Assembly (NCBI GenBank): GCA_022559985.1
Contig: JAFJTR010000024.1
Location: forward strand, 186,001-250,000
Direction: 5' to 3'
Length of the DNA: 64,000 nucleotides
From: Parastagonospora avenae f. sp. tritici 18332-5
Lineage: Eukaryota; Ascomycota; Dothideomycetes; Pleosporales; Phaeosphaeriaceae
Part shown: piece after piece, positions 1-11,397 of the stretch
How the letters are laid out: every line of letters begins with the position of its first letter
How positions within the stretch are numbered: the first letter of the stretch is position 1
Translations under genes and position numbers: made by a program
Notes under the pieces: generated by a model
Databases searched by the model: none
Seen by the model: only the letters and a program-made list of their open reading frames with translations
What the model was told of the DNA's origin: nothing

Positions 1-1111
1 CTACTCGCACGGCTCCGCAATGGGCACAATCACGCTGCGACGCACTGAGCACTTCCCTTTCCAAGGACACCTTTCCTGATATGAGCATTTGTCATGGTTT
101 CTAGAGCGCTGCGGTCAGCGCGATGTCGCAGAGAGCGTCTTCGGCATCGTCTTTCGAAACCTCATGAGCAACTGCGACGGTGCGGCCAGGCTGTGCGCAT
201 CAAGAGGCGATACAGCACTGTAAGCTGTAAGCTGTCGCACAGCAGAGCGCAATCTCGTTGCTCCCGCATCAAGGTTTTACTTTGCATGCGAGCGACCTCT
301 CCTGTACCTGGCCGCCGCAGCGCTGCTCCCCCGCACCTCCATCTCCCGCCCCCCCACCTCGAATTCCCCTCCGCTATATCTACCATATAACTCTCAATCC
401 CTCAAAGTTCAATAGCCAGTCCCGCTCAAAGAGCGTTTGGCACAATTGTGAGCCTGGGGTAACACTCGGTGCAAAACTACGATTCTAGCGATCGAACCCA
501 ATTGATACCCCTCTTTGGGACTCTGAGCCCACAGACTACCTGCGAGTTAGAAGGGCGATTCCTCTAGCCAGCCTTATTAGGGGAACTGTAAAGCTAAGAT
601 CCGAGGTTTAGCTTTTCTGCGCCCCGTCCGAATTTGGGCGTGGAGGGTGTTGTTGGTGCTCGGGGTGTTTGGGTTCTTCTTTTTGGAGGGGGGAGGGCGC
701 GGTGCACTTTCACCTGGCAAGGAAGAGAAGAAAGGCCGGCGACGAGGGTAGCAATTCAGCGAGCCCACACCGCATAATTAATTCATATGTAGAACACCGG
801 CATTCGATTACATACCCGGCGCTTTATTCTGCTTGACATCGCAATACGATCATCTCTGACAGCTCCCCTGCAGACGAATAGACACATATAGCGAAGAAGT
901 GACACCTATTAGCATATTCATCTCCAGCTCCAGAAGATGTCCGGGCTCTCGTATGAGCTAGACAGCTATCCTCCACGGCGGCATCAAGTCATACGCTGCG
1001 ATCGAGCGTCCTGGCGCTTCTTCTTACTTTCAAAATCATGGCCAATCAATCCATTTTGAACGTGAAAAAGGGTATCATTAACATCATCTTCGAAAGTCAA
1101 CCCGACATGTC
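1..1111. other. Intergenic, no supported gene
   Basis: No reading frame here looks protein-like; the short open frames are arginine- or proline-rich and lack splice logic. It lies beyond the 3' end of GPI8. No tRNA or 5S rRNA signature was found. A 5' or 3' part of a gene lying outside the window cannot be excluded. Confidence 0.5.
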
Positions 1112-2328
1112 TCACATCGACTCGAGCAAACTTCCAGCCAGCCAAACCCCCACACATCCCGCCAGCGCCGCCGCACCCGCAATCTGCTTACTCCACCCCT
1201 GCTCCTCATCCACCCTCACCGCACCCTCTCTCCTCACCCCTTGCACCGGCCTAACTTCCTCAACAACGCGCTGCACCTGGACCTGCGGATTCGCATTCAA
1301 GCTCTCATTATGCCTCCTCTCTGCATCCGCAATCATCCTATCGATCGCCTCCAACTCCTCCCTCCACTGCGTCTCATTCCTTCCCTCGCCCTGCAACTCC
1401 ACATTCTGCACATTCCCAAAGAAGTCCATGACGCGCCTATTCCTCGCGCCCTCCTCGCCGCCCGCGAACAAATCATAGCGTATGCCCGCATCCGAGTGAA
1501 TCTTTGTGGAGTCGTAGCTATCGAACAACTCGCCCATGGTCAGCTTGGACGTCGGGCTCGTGACCTTCTGCTCGAGGAATTCAAGGTTGTAGTAAGTGTA
1601 GCGGTCGATGACGGCGACGCCGACGTCGGAATCGGCGTGGTGCGAGTAAGAGGACTGGTCGATTTCGGAGCTGCCGGTTGCGAGGATGTTGGGGGAGTAG
1701 AATTTCGAGTACATGGTGTTGGCTTGGCAGGTGTCGATCATGAAGAGCATTTCGTGGTAGCTGGATACAGTGTTAGTAGATGTTGTTATGGTAGAGAGGG
1801 AAGGACGGACCGCTTCTTCTCCCACATTTGCCCGAATGCGTCTGCAAGGTCGAACGCGCTGATTTCCTCTGCGTCTTGGAATTTGAGGAATTCGTTGCCG
1901 CCGTGGCCCGTCATGTAGACTAATATGTTACTTCGCTCGTCGGTCATTAGGCGCTTGCTGCGAGGCATGTCGGGGCCCACGCGGTCTGTCATCAGGCGGA
2001 TGAAGTTCTCCACTGTAACCTCATAGCCTCTGTAGTCCACCTCGATGTTATCGCCATACAGATCCAGTGCGCGGTCGGCGTTGTTGAACACGTTGCCAGG
2101 GAATGCATTGCGCGGGTTGCATGCCATGTCATCGGGCAACATGAGGATGATTTGCGAGTCGGGGATGCCGAGGCGCTTGACAGTCCGATATAGAGAGAGT
2201 ACATTGGCGAGATGGCGATAATTGAACCAGAAGCGCGACGTCGAGACAAGGACGGCCCAATTCGATGTGTGTTCGCTGGCGACGAAGGGGGCTGCCAGCA
2301 GCGGCAGCAGGGCGGCGGAGAACTTCAT
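1112..2328 (-). CDS. GPI8: GPI-anchor transamidase catalytic subunit (Gpi8/PIG-K)
   Basis: Two exons, 2328-1811 and 1760-1112, flank a 50-nt GT-AG intron and give 388 residues, the usual family length. The protein is a C13-family cysteine protease that cleaves the C-terminal signal of precursor proteins and attaches the GPI anchor in the ER lumen. Seen: an N-terminal hydrophobic signal (about residues 1-18), the catalytic His in MTGHGG (about H142), the catalytic Cys in IDTCQ (about C184) and a hydrophobic C-terminal segment just before the stop, as expected for a type I membrane protein. The start at 2328 is preferred over an in-frame ATG seven codons upstream because it puts the signal peptide at the N-terminus. 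It is transcribed divergently from the OPT transporter gene. Assignment is secure from the catalytic motifs and overall similarity. Confidence 0.93.
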
Positions 2329-2643
2329 GGCGGGTGTGAAGCCTGTCAAGAAGGGCAGGAATGGTATTTGGCAAACGTAGTGACAACGGCACCCAAGATC
2401 GCTCGAAGATTCACGTAGAACACCTTACGATGCACGTTCATATCGTCCGTGGTCGTTGAGCACCGACGGATCGGAGATAAGCCCCCATCCGGGCATAACG
2501 CAGGCTCACGTGCGAAGCGAAACCGCGCGCGACATGCGTCATGTCGAGCACGCAATGTGGATCATGAGGCTTATCTGAAGATTCCCGCCTTCACGATAAT
2601 CGCAACGGTGTCTCAATCCATTCCTCTCCAGGACCTCGCAAAC
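2329..2643. promoter_or_regulatory. Shared divergent promoter, GPI8 / OPT transporter
   Basis: These 315 bp separate the start codons of two divergently transcribed genes, so both promoters must lie here or overlap the 5' ends. An open frame runs into the OPT gene from 2449, but its first 65 codons do not resemble the family and are taken as leader. No specific operator is recognised. Confidence 0.5.
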
Positions 2644-4892
2644 ATGGCGCCTGACCGGGGCTCGACGTCGCTTGATGATGAAAGAGCTGGGAATCATGCG
2701 CATGAGCGAAGTAGGTCCGGAGCGCGCAGATATCTCGCGAAACGAGCTGCGCAGCCGCAGAATTTCACGCTGCGGGGTGTGGTGGTTGGGCTGGCGATTG
2801 GCGTGGTCATCTGTTTTTCTAATATGTACTTTGGCTTGCAGACTGGATGGGTGTCTGGGATGGCGATGCCTTCTGCTTTGATTGGGTTCGCGTACTTCAA
2901 GGTTGTGGCTCGGACCTTGAAGCTGCCATTTACGCCTGTTGAGAATGTTCTGGTACAATCGGTAGCTGGGTCCGTGGGAACCATGCCGTTAGGATGCGGA
3001 TTTGTGGGTGTCATCCCGGCCCTGAACTACCTCCTTACGGAAGAAGAGAATGGACCACTCGACATCAGCTTGTGGAGACTGATCATATGGTCTGTGGGCA
3101 TTTGCTTCTTCGGAGTTGTGTTTGCCGTGCCCTTGAGGAAAGAGATGATCATCAGGGAGAAGTTGAAGTTTCCAAGCGGTACAGCGACAGCGCTCTTGAT
3201 AAGAGTCCTACATGGAGATGAAAAGTCAAGGAAAATGGTCGCACAAGAGACGAATGACGATGAAGGCGAAGGAGAGGAAGAGTCCCAGGGCTTGTTGCAA
3301 GGTTCCAATACTCAGCGGGAGGAGCACGACTTGCGTCCATCTCTAGATGACCAAGTCGAGGGACAAGAACAAGAAGAAGGTCTTATCGATGATGGAGAGT
3401 GGAAGGCCAAGATACGACTCCTCCTAATCTCCTTCGCCGGGTCTGCACTCTACACAGTCGTATCGTACTTCGTCCCACAGCTCCACGACATACCCATCTT
3501 CGGACTACCTTTAGCCACCAAGTGGCTCTGGACACTAAACCCATCTCCCGCATACGTCGGCCAAGGCATAATCATGGGACCAGCAACCACTCTCCACATG
3601 CTTCTCGGAGCCATCATAGGCTGGGGCGTGCTATCCCCTCTCGCGAAGCACAAAGGCTGGGCCCCAGGTCCGGTATCCGACTGGACCAACGGCTCCAAAG
3701 GCTGGATCGTATGGATATCCCTCGCCATCATGCTCGCAGACTCCCTCGTCAGTCTCGGATGGCTCCTCCTGCGTCCCTTGATCACCATCGCAAGACTATA
3801 CTACCCCGCCGTCAAAGACACCTTCCAGACACACACCTGGAAAGAGCTCTTCACTCTAAACATCGCCCGCAAACAGCGCTACACGCCGCTGAACTCCACA
3901 ACCGAAAGCCCCATCGCGTCCATCAAGAGACACCTCTCCAAAGACCAAGAACCCGACGCGCCCCCCGAACACCTCATCTCCAACCGCACCACCATAATCG
4001 GCCTAATATCCTCCCTCACCCTCTGCGTCATCGCAGTGCACATCTCCTTCCCTTCCCTCATCCCCCTGCGCCTCACCCTCCTCTCGCTGATCCTCGCCCT
4101 CTTCCTCAGCATAATGGGTGTCCGCGCCCTCGGCGAAACAGACCTGAACCCTGTCTCCGGCATCTCCAAACTCACACAGCTCGTCTTCGCCCTCGTAACG
4201 CCCACCACGGGCCCCGGCGCGAAAAACGCAGTCATCATCAATCTCGTCGCGGGCGCAATTTCAGAGTCCGCAGCGCTGCAGGCGGGCGATTTGCTCCAGG
4301 ATTTGAAGTGTGGGCATTTACTGGGTGCGGCGCCGTCGGCGCAGTTTTACGGACAGATTATTGGGAGTGCGGTCGGGGCGGTGCTGTCGGCGCTCGTGTA
4401 CAAGTTGTATACAAATGTGTACACGATTCCTGGGGGGTTGTTTGAGGTGCCGACGGGGTATGTGTGGGTGTTTACGGCGCGGCTTGTGACGGGGTCGGGG
4501 TTGCCGCCGATGGTGAAGGAGTGGGCGAGTGGAGCGGCGGTTATATTTGCTATTAGCACGGTCATCAGAGTGTGGGGAAATAACAGGAAGATGCGGGGGT
4601 TGAGTGGGTGGTGGATTGATTTTGTGCCGGGTGGGATTGCGGTGGCTGTTGGTAAGTCTTCTCTATCCTTGGGGTTTAGTAGTTGTACTAACGAATGGGT
4701 CAAGGCATGTACAACACACCTAGCTTTACGCTGGCGCGCACGATCGGTGGGCTGATTAGTTTGTGGTGGAGAAGGTGGAAAGGTAGAAGTGAGACGCCGA
4801 TTATCGTGCTGGCAAGTGGTCTCATCCTCGGCGAAGGATTGTTCAGCATCATGAACCTACTGTTAGCGAGTCTGAAAGTGCCTCATCTGTAG
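2644..4892 (+). CDS. OPT-family oligopeptide/metal-chelate transporter
   Basis: Exons 2644-4651 and 4705-4892 are split by a 53-nt intron with donor GTAAGT and branch TACTAAC; the product is 731 residues. OPT proteins are proton-coupled plasma-membrane or vacuolar importers of small peptides, siderophore-like chelates or glutathione. Seen: some 14-16 hydrophobic segments, an N-terminal block FTLRGVVVGLAIGVVICFSN followed by MYFGLQTGW that is typical of the family, and an acidic, low-complexity loop at about residues 200-250. The ATG at 2644 is chosen because the family-like sequence begins shortly after it. The substrate cannot be read from the sequence. Convergent with the PARP-E2 gene downstream. 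Confidence 0.85.
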
Positions 4893-5314
4893 TTGTTGAA
4901 AGTTGGAATGACGAAGTTTCGCTCACATCACGAGAGTGTGCGCCGGATTAGAGCAATGTTGTGCTAGTCGTGTATGAAGACTACATGCATATTTCCGTGT
5001 ATGCTACCCATCCTTCGACGCCTAATGAGGAATGCCGTGAGGTATCAAATGCAATGCTGCGCCGCCTAGGCTGCGCCGGAAAAAAAACCATGCGAGAAAT
5101 GAAAATGGGATGAAACGCCGTGCGATGACGCGGAACGCAAGTGCTCCGGTAGACTCCATGACGTATCTTCCAACAATCATTGGGATCTTTTGCGCTTACG
5201 AGACTGATCATGTGCAAACTGCGAGTCTTGTGCCGTCGTTCTCTGCTGGTCCACATCTTCTGCGCGTATGGGCGTTCGGCCATTTAAGTCGTCCAAAGCT
5301 GTATCACCCAGCTC
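4893..5314. other. Convergent 3' intergenic region
   Basis: It lies between the 3' ends of the OPT gene and the PARP-E2 gene and presumably holds both 3' UTRs. Short overlapping frames have no family features. An A8 run is at about 5081. Nothing else seen. Confidence 0.5.
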
Positions 5315-8300
5315 CTAGTATGAATTGTTTGGATCGCCAGCTGGTGTGCCCCCCAACGCCATCTCACGGAAGCCCGGCGGGACCGTCCAGCCGTGTACAG
5401 CGCAAGCACGCATGTATGCCTCGACCGCTTCACCGACACCATAGTCCTGGCGTCCTCCATGCTCTAGACGAGCAGGCTTTGGATCGAGACTTGATATGGC
5501 CATGCGGACCTGCAAGAGGACAGACTCTATCGATGAAACTGCACTCCAGCCGTCGTTGGTCAGGAGTTCCATGCACATCGCGCCGCCAGCAGTAACGTGA
5601 CCACCACCGCCCTGGGCGAATCCCAGGAAACGAGGGCGAATGACACGAACAAAAGGCGGACTCATCGGATAGTCTTTGCCAAAACGAAGCTCCAAGACGA
5701 CGCTCTTGATATTTGCCTTCTTCATGTCCATGGCCAATGGCAAGGTAGACTCGAATGAGTGCAGCTCCACGATCCACTGGTACATGTTCTCCATCTTGTC
5801 CTCATCGATGTGCCAGCCAAGTTCGTGGGGAGGAGTTGAGTTCTGAACTGTGATGAGATCTTTGAAGTCCTTCATCAGGCGTCTCGTGGCTCCGTTAGTA
5901 GCCCATGCTGGCATTTGAAGCATGGGCAATTTGCTGTAGTCGAGTGTACCGGGTACATAGTCGGTGAGGGGTTGAGTCGGGGTTGACTTGGCACCGAAAA
6001 GCTTGGAGACAAAGTCTCCCAGCTTGCCCTTACCCTTGTCGCCCGAAACTGAGTTGGGTGTGAGAAGTGGGTTGTGCTGGAGCATGATCAGGTCGTCATC
6101 CTCGAGGATGGCGCGGTCTTCCTCGAGAGTCGCCACACTCGCCCCATCGTCATCGTCGTCAATCTCGATGGGGTCGTATTGGCTGCCGCTAGTAGCCTTT
6201 TGACGTTTGTTCTTCTGGTGGTGGTTAGTATGCATTGTAAAGTCCTTGGCTGGGTAACGTACGCTGGTAACTTTAGGCTTAGGCCGCCGCGAACCTGAAA
6301 TAGCATGAATTGGAATCACAAGCGCACCGTTGACGCCTTTCGGAGTCATCTGAGGATCTTGATCGATGAAATCGTGAGGCTTTGTGGCTTTGTCAGGGGC
6401 AGTGGCAGCACCGCCGACGGTATAATCTTGCCTAGTGTTGACGAAGAGATAGCGAGTCTGAATCCAATCAAGTTGAGGAATGACCAGATGCGGGGTCTTG
6501 CTTGTGAACTCGCTCGGTGCGTTGACAATCTCGTTGAGTGCCAAAGCTTGCGACATCTTGAGCTCGCTATTCGCCCAGCCAGATCCGGACCCGTATTGAG
6601 AATATCCCAAGCTCGTGTTGACATCAAGTGCGTGATAGACTCCATTTCCGTATGCCCGACCGTGTAGAGTCTCGTTGAAATGCAGGCCCTCACGAATGAT
6701 GCTGTGCCAATTCTGCATGGGGCTCCCGTGCCAGGCAAACAGCGTAGGGTATTTGAGACTGAGCCTAGCCGACGTATCTCGGACCGCACTGATGAAGCGT
6801 CGCTCCTTGTCAGGCGCGCCCATGGCAAAGCGGAATTGCGTCCAGCCCGTCATGCCATAGAGAGCGTCTTCAGCTTTCCGTCCGCTCGAGCTGTCTTCCT
6901 CGTTCTCGACTTGCACAATGCATGCTCGATTGGATGCGATTATCCAGCGCAGTAGTCCAAGTACAGCAGGCGGTAGACGATCGACCCAAGAACTCAAAGG
7001 AGACTGAGCCTTACGGACCAGATACTTCTTCATTTCGTTAACAGTGGGAAGCATGTCTAGCATTGCTGAAATAGTCTGTCGCTTCTGGTTGTCTGAGAGA
7101 TCGTCAAAGTTCTGCTCGTAAATGTAGAAGCTCGCCGCTTGGAATTCCTTTACTGGCGGCCGAGGAGTTGGAGATGACTTGGGAGGCTGTGGTCGACCAT
7201 AGTAATTCTGCTGCGTCATGAAGTCTGGTACCACTGGCAAAATTGGGACAGACAGCTGAACTGCAGGGTAAAGTGAAGCATCAAGAACACGGCAATGCAT
7301 TGTCTTATCGGGGGCGTCGTCTGTTCGTAAGACGACCCATTGAGCGTCCTTAAAAGGACAAACCTGGCCCTTGTTGTCGAACAACAGCTCATTCGTCGCT
7401 GCGTTGTACCTCGCCTTGATCGCAACCTTCTTTTGAAGAGCGAACGTCTGCAGAGGTTGCGGTGGTGCTGGTGTGGTATATCCCCGATACTGCTGCTCGG
7501 TCAATGCATACGTCTCGCTTGATTCTGGTGGAGGAACTGCCAGGCTGAGACCCGAAGGAAAGTCTCTAAGTCTGCCAAATCGGGCGCTGGTATAGCAGAA
7601 GCTTATAAGCAAGTCGACCACCTTCGGCTGAGATAGAATCTCGTGCTCGATGCTTGGGCCAAATCCTAGCGACATGTATTGGTAAAGGCACAGCGGATTA
7701 TCGCAAACGTATGGCTTGATGGCTTGCAAGTCGTCCGGCATCTTGCTGAAACAGATCAAGCAGAATTCGGTGCATCTTACAAAGTGACGCAGCACGAATT
7801 GCATGCCGACTAGTGGAAGCGAGTGCTCCGCGCTCAGCGATTCTTGAATGTGGTCGGCAGTCACTAACTCCGGATATAACGTACTGACGTGCTCGGGCTC
7901 GTAGTATTTGTCTTCCGAGCCATCAGCATGTGTGGTGTCGGATGCTCGAAGAATCTGGTCGTTGTGGAACACCTCCGCGCCACTCCAAGGCATGCCACTG
8001 TAGCGATAATTGAGCAACGGGTGTAAGCGCTGCTCGAGGAGCTCGTTCAAGGGTCGTGAGATGAAAGAAGTGCGGAAACCGTTGGATGATGCCGTTGGCT
8101 GTTGCGAGTCGTTCGCCTGTAACGTCTCGCGACGCTTCTCTTCTTCCTTGCTGAGGACAGTGAAAGCTTGTATCGCCTCCTGCATCGTGGGTTTGTATGT
8201 CGTTGAGATACCGATGCGGATGCCAAAGTTATGGCGCGCCGTTGAGCCATCATATGACCTCAGGTCGTCCATGCTCTTGTAGCCGGCAGGGTAGTGGAAG

Positions 8301-9038
8301 ATAACCACGAGATACTCTGTAGGTTCGAGCTGCCATGCTTGCATGGCCTCTTCCGAGATGCCCAGCTTCGCAATGCGTACAGAAATACTGACGTAGCAAG
8401 ACATGCCCTCCATTAAGCCTCCTAGGTACCCAACTTTGAAACTCTGGTCCTTGGCCGTACGAAGGTCACGTCGTATACGATTTTTGAACAGTTCGGTAGC
8501 TTCGGTGAAGCCGCCTCCTGGTGCCGAGCTCACGCGGCCATTTGGCAGAGAACGAGGACGCATCTCCTCATCGCCTGGGAAATACTCCTCATCGAAATCA
8601 TCTTCCTCGTCGAACTCCTCAAACTCTTGCGAATCGAGCATCTGCTGGTCGCCATCCCGATCGGTTGACTCAAGTCTGCTAGACACGAGTTCGAGGATCT
8701 GTTGAACAGTTCTGCCGGAGGCCGCGTCGGAGATGTCGTTGAGTGATGAAGCTACACTGGCAGGAACGTTATCCGGGGCGAAGATCATGCACATGTGACT
8801 TGTAGGATAGTCGGAGAGTTCTGTTTGGGGTTAGCGGCGTGCTTGTGGCTCTACCTCAAGCGTAGAAATAACAATACATACCTGGTATAAGGACAGAGAT
8901 CTTGAGAGCTTGGCCATCGGCGACACACATGAAGGTGAACTCTCCATCGTCGCCGCCAGTCTGGACGTTTGATACACCCGCGATCGAGACACCCTCAACT
9001 GCCTTTGAGAGGTCGGCAACGAATGCCTTGCGCGGCAT
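5315..9038 (-). CDS. PARP-like ADP-ribosyltransferase fused to a UBE2Q-like ubiquitin E2 domain
   Basis: Three exons are proposed: 9038-8882, 8820-6263 and 6214-5315, giving 1204 residues. The first intron (61 nt, GTATGT...CAG) is required by frame; the second (48 nt) is stopless and inferred (see findings). The PARP catalytic region lies near residues 735-850, with WHGSP carrying the first triad His (about residue 746) and GRAYGNGVYHA matching the PARP G-x-G-x-Y block. The C-terminal E2 fold (about 1040-1170) has the GGAMCMELLT-GW block, in which the Cys aligns with the active site of UBE2Q-type E2s. Between them is an acidic, disordered linker. Such fusions occur in fungi and are poorly characterised; activity as a mono-ADP-ribosyltransferase and/or E2 is inferred. 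Convergent with the OPT gene. Confidence 0.85.
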
Positions 9039-9807
9039 GTTGCGTGAAAGTTGCTGTGTCGCTCAATACGCTGTGTACACGGCTATTTGAACCCCAGCGG
9101 AGTGCCGGCGAGAGTGCGGAAGTTGAGCGAACTTGTGGCGTGGGGAATGCGGCGTGGTGGTGCAGAGGGAAAATGATACAGGTCGCGGTGCGCAAGTAGG
9201 CAAATAGTTAGCGCGGTAAAGCTCCGGACAACCTCAGAAGCTTTGACGTCAGTAGCGTGGCTTGTGCGCGGTGAATTTGAGGAAAACACGTTGTTCAACA
9301 ATCCTGATTGCTGGTACGCTGTTGGTGGTGATCTAGCACTGCTGTTGTAAGCACGAGAGCGAGCGGAGGAAGAGAAGAAACGAGGGTCAGAGATTAATGC
9401 AAATACCTCGCCGGCCTCACGACTCGGTACCGCTAATTACCACTGTACGACGCTGCCTGTTGCCGTGTTTGCGATGAATCAACGAGGTAGGTAGCTCAAG
9501 GCAGCAGGAGCGAACTAGCCGCCACAGCCACCCCCCGCACTCCAGCTGGGCGCGCAGGGCGATGATACCAGCCTTGTCTTTGACCAGATTGGACCCAAAT
9601 TCGATGCAGATTCTATCTATCAGACTCCCAAATGTTCTTTATGCACTCATGATGAGTAATAGAGAGCAAGGCAAGGTTGCAAGGTGTAGTCCAAGATACA
9701 GCTAGTTTGCCCCACTATCTAAGCCGCGGGAGCGAACGAACCGAGTGGCTCTAAATTTAGGCGATCCAGGAACATCTCCGCAGCTATCCATATCTCCGTA
9801 AGACACC
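9039..9807. promoter_or_regulatory. Divergent intergenic region, PARP-E2 / COG7
   Basis: These 769 bp separate two divergent start codons and must contain both promoters. Small frames in it look non-coding. No RNA gene signature was seen. Confidence 0.45.
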
Positions 9808-10836
9808 ATGGCCGTAGCAGAAGAGAAGACCGTCTCCAGATCCTCACATGTCACTGACCCCGCACTCGCACCATTCCTAGAGGCTAAATTCGATCCCGCC
9901 GAGTATCTCAATGCAACTCTCCCTGCACTCTCGCTGTCCTCCGCATCGACCCGTCCTTTGAAGTCAGCGAATGCCGTCTCGCTGGCAGACCTCTCCTCTC
10001 AGACCCAGGACCTCCTCTCACAGCTCAATGCACATACGACGCGCCTATCCGCCATCCTCACACAACTCACCGATGACATCCTGCGAAGCGGTGCACGGCT
10101 AGCCTACGAAGTCGAAGTGCTACGAGGAGAAACCATCGGCCTCACAGAGACCCTGACCTCCGACCTGAAAGACGATGTCGAAAAGTTCCTTCCCGGCGGA
10201 ATCAAGTTCCCCACAGAGCAGCAAAATGAAGACGTCAAGAGCCCGACCTTGACAACAGACCCATCTCCCTCACACCCACCCCAACCCCACGACCCACCCC
10301 CAGACTCCACGCCCGAATACATCTCCGATCTGCGCACCCTCACAACCGTGCGCACGCGCCTCGAAACCGTCATCAAAGTCTTCGGCGAAGCCATGCACTG
10401 GACGCTCCCCCCCTCCGAAACATCCCTCACATCCTCCCTGATCTCCGTGTCTGCGCCCGAGCCCGGCTCCGACCACGCCTCGCAGGAGCAAAAGGGCAAG
10501 GAATTTGCCGCGGCGCTGCGGTCTGAGATTGCGGATTTGATTACCGGTGATCCAGAGGGTGGGAGGGAGAAGGCGGAGGTTAGGATACAGGCGCTGAGGG
10601 ACTTGGCGCTGGTATGGAAGGGCACGGCGGAGGAGAAGGCGAGGGGCAAGTTTGTTGAGGGCTTGGCTAGGGTGGCGGAGGACAAGATGAGGGAGATTGA
10701 GAAGGAGAGGGAGAAGAGTAAGAGGCCCGGGAGGAGTGGGAGTGTGAAGACGGCGCAGACGCCGGCGGGGCCGCAGCAGAAGTCGGGAGGTGGCTTTTTG
10801 GAGAATTTACAGCGGATACGCGGGTTTGTGGAGTAA
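9808..10836 (+). CDS. COG7: Conserved oligomeric Golgi complex subunit 7-like protein
   Basis: A single-exon frame of 342 residues. The N-terminus matches the fungal COG7 pattern: DPALAPFLEAKFDPAEYLN, then a predicted coiled-coil stretch with LSQLNAHTTRLSAILTQLTD and LAYEVEVLRGETIGLTETL. COG is the tethering complex for retrograde vesicles at the Golgi, and subunit 7 is in its lobe B. Fungal versions are much shorter than animal ones, so the length is not odd. The middle (about 130-180) is Pro/Ser rich and the tail is highly charged and basic. A generic coiled-coil protein is the alternative, but the N-terminal block makes COG7 the better call. Convergent with BIR1. Confidence 0.72.
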   Translation: MAVAEEKTVSRSSHVTDPALAPFLEAKFDPAEYLNATLPALSLSSASTRPLKSANAVSLADLSSQTQDLLSQLNAHTTRLSAILTQLTDDILRSGARLAYEVEVLRGETIGLTETLTSDLKDDVEKFLPGGIKFPTEQQNEDVKSPTLTTDPSPSHPPQPHDPPPDSTPEYISDLRTLTTVRTRLETVIKVFGEAMHWTLPPSETSLTSSLISVSAPEPGSDHASQEQKGKEFAAALRSEIADLITGDPEGGREKAEVRIQALRDLALVWKGTAEEKARGKFVEGLARVAEDKMREIEKEREKSKRPGRSGSVKTAQTPAGPQQKSGGGFLENLQRIRGFVE

Positions 10837-11397
10837 GGACATAAATATTTGGATAGATATCCCCATCAGATAAATGAACGCGATGTCACGTGAGACCGTG
10901 TTATCAGAATCCAAGTCAAAGAAATGTCAAGTCGAACCAAGTGAGATAGCGTAAATGCACTCGCAGCATCATAGTGAGGCAAACCAAGTTATTCAATCCG
11001 TGTAATTCATTCATCATGATCTCATGTTACTCAACCAAAACAAGCCCAGCTCTAATGTAACCCAGGTGCAGTACCCCAGAACATGAACCCCGCCTACTCC
11101 ACCCCTCTACCTGGCAATATACGGTCGTCCCGAGGGAGCCAGCCCGAAGGCGGCTACAACCAACGAGACTCCCTTCAAGCCGCGATAGAGGGGGGAGAGA
11201 GGCCTGATCCAGGTCCAAAGCAAATGTTCCCAAGAAACCATACAGCAGCCTACGAGCGAATGCCCTCCGATATCTCCATGTGACACAATAACGCCTTGCA
11301 TGCCTTCAGGCCCGTGTTTCCGGCCAGGGTATCATAAACGATTGAACGCCATCCCAATGCTCCCCAAACTCCGTAATCCTCGCAATTTTGTTCTCTC
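10837..11397. other. Convergent 3' intergenic region
   Basis: Between the 3' ends of COG7 and BIR1. Short frames of 60-90 codons on both strands show no protein-like character. Presumably 3' UTRs; nothing else seen. Confidence 0.5.

Noticed and set aside
481..520. GGTTCGATCG on the minus strand, B-box-like
   Set aside because: No T stem, anticodon arm or acceptor can be built around it.
3399..4445. 348-codon frame in the OPT gene, plus strand
   Set aside because: Shadow of the transporter in another frame: His/Arg/Pro-rich translation produced by the codon bias of the real gene.
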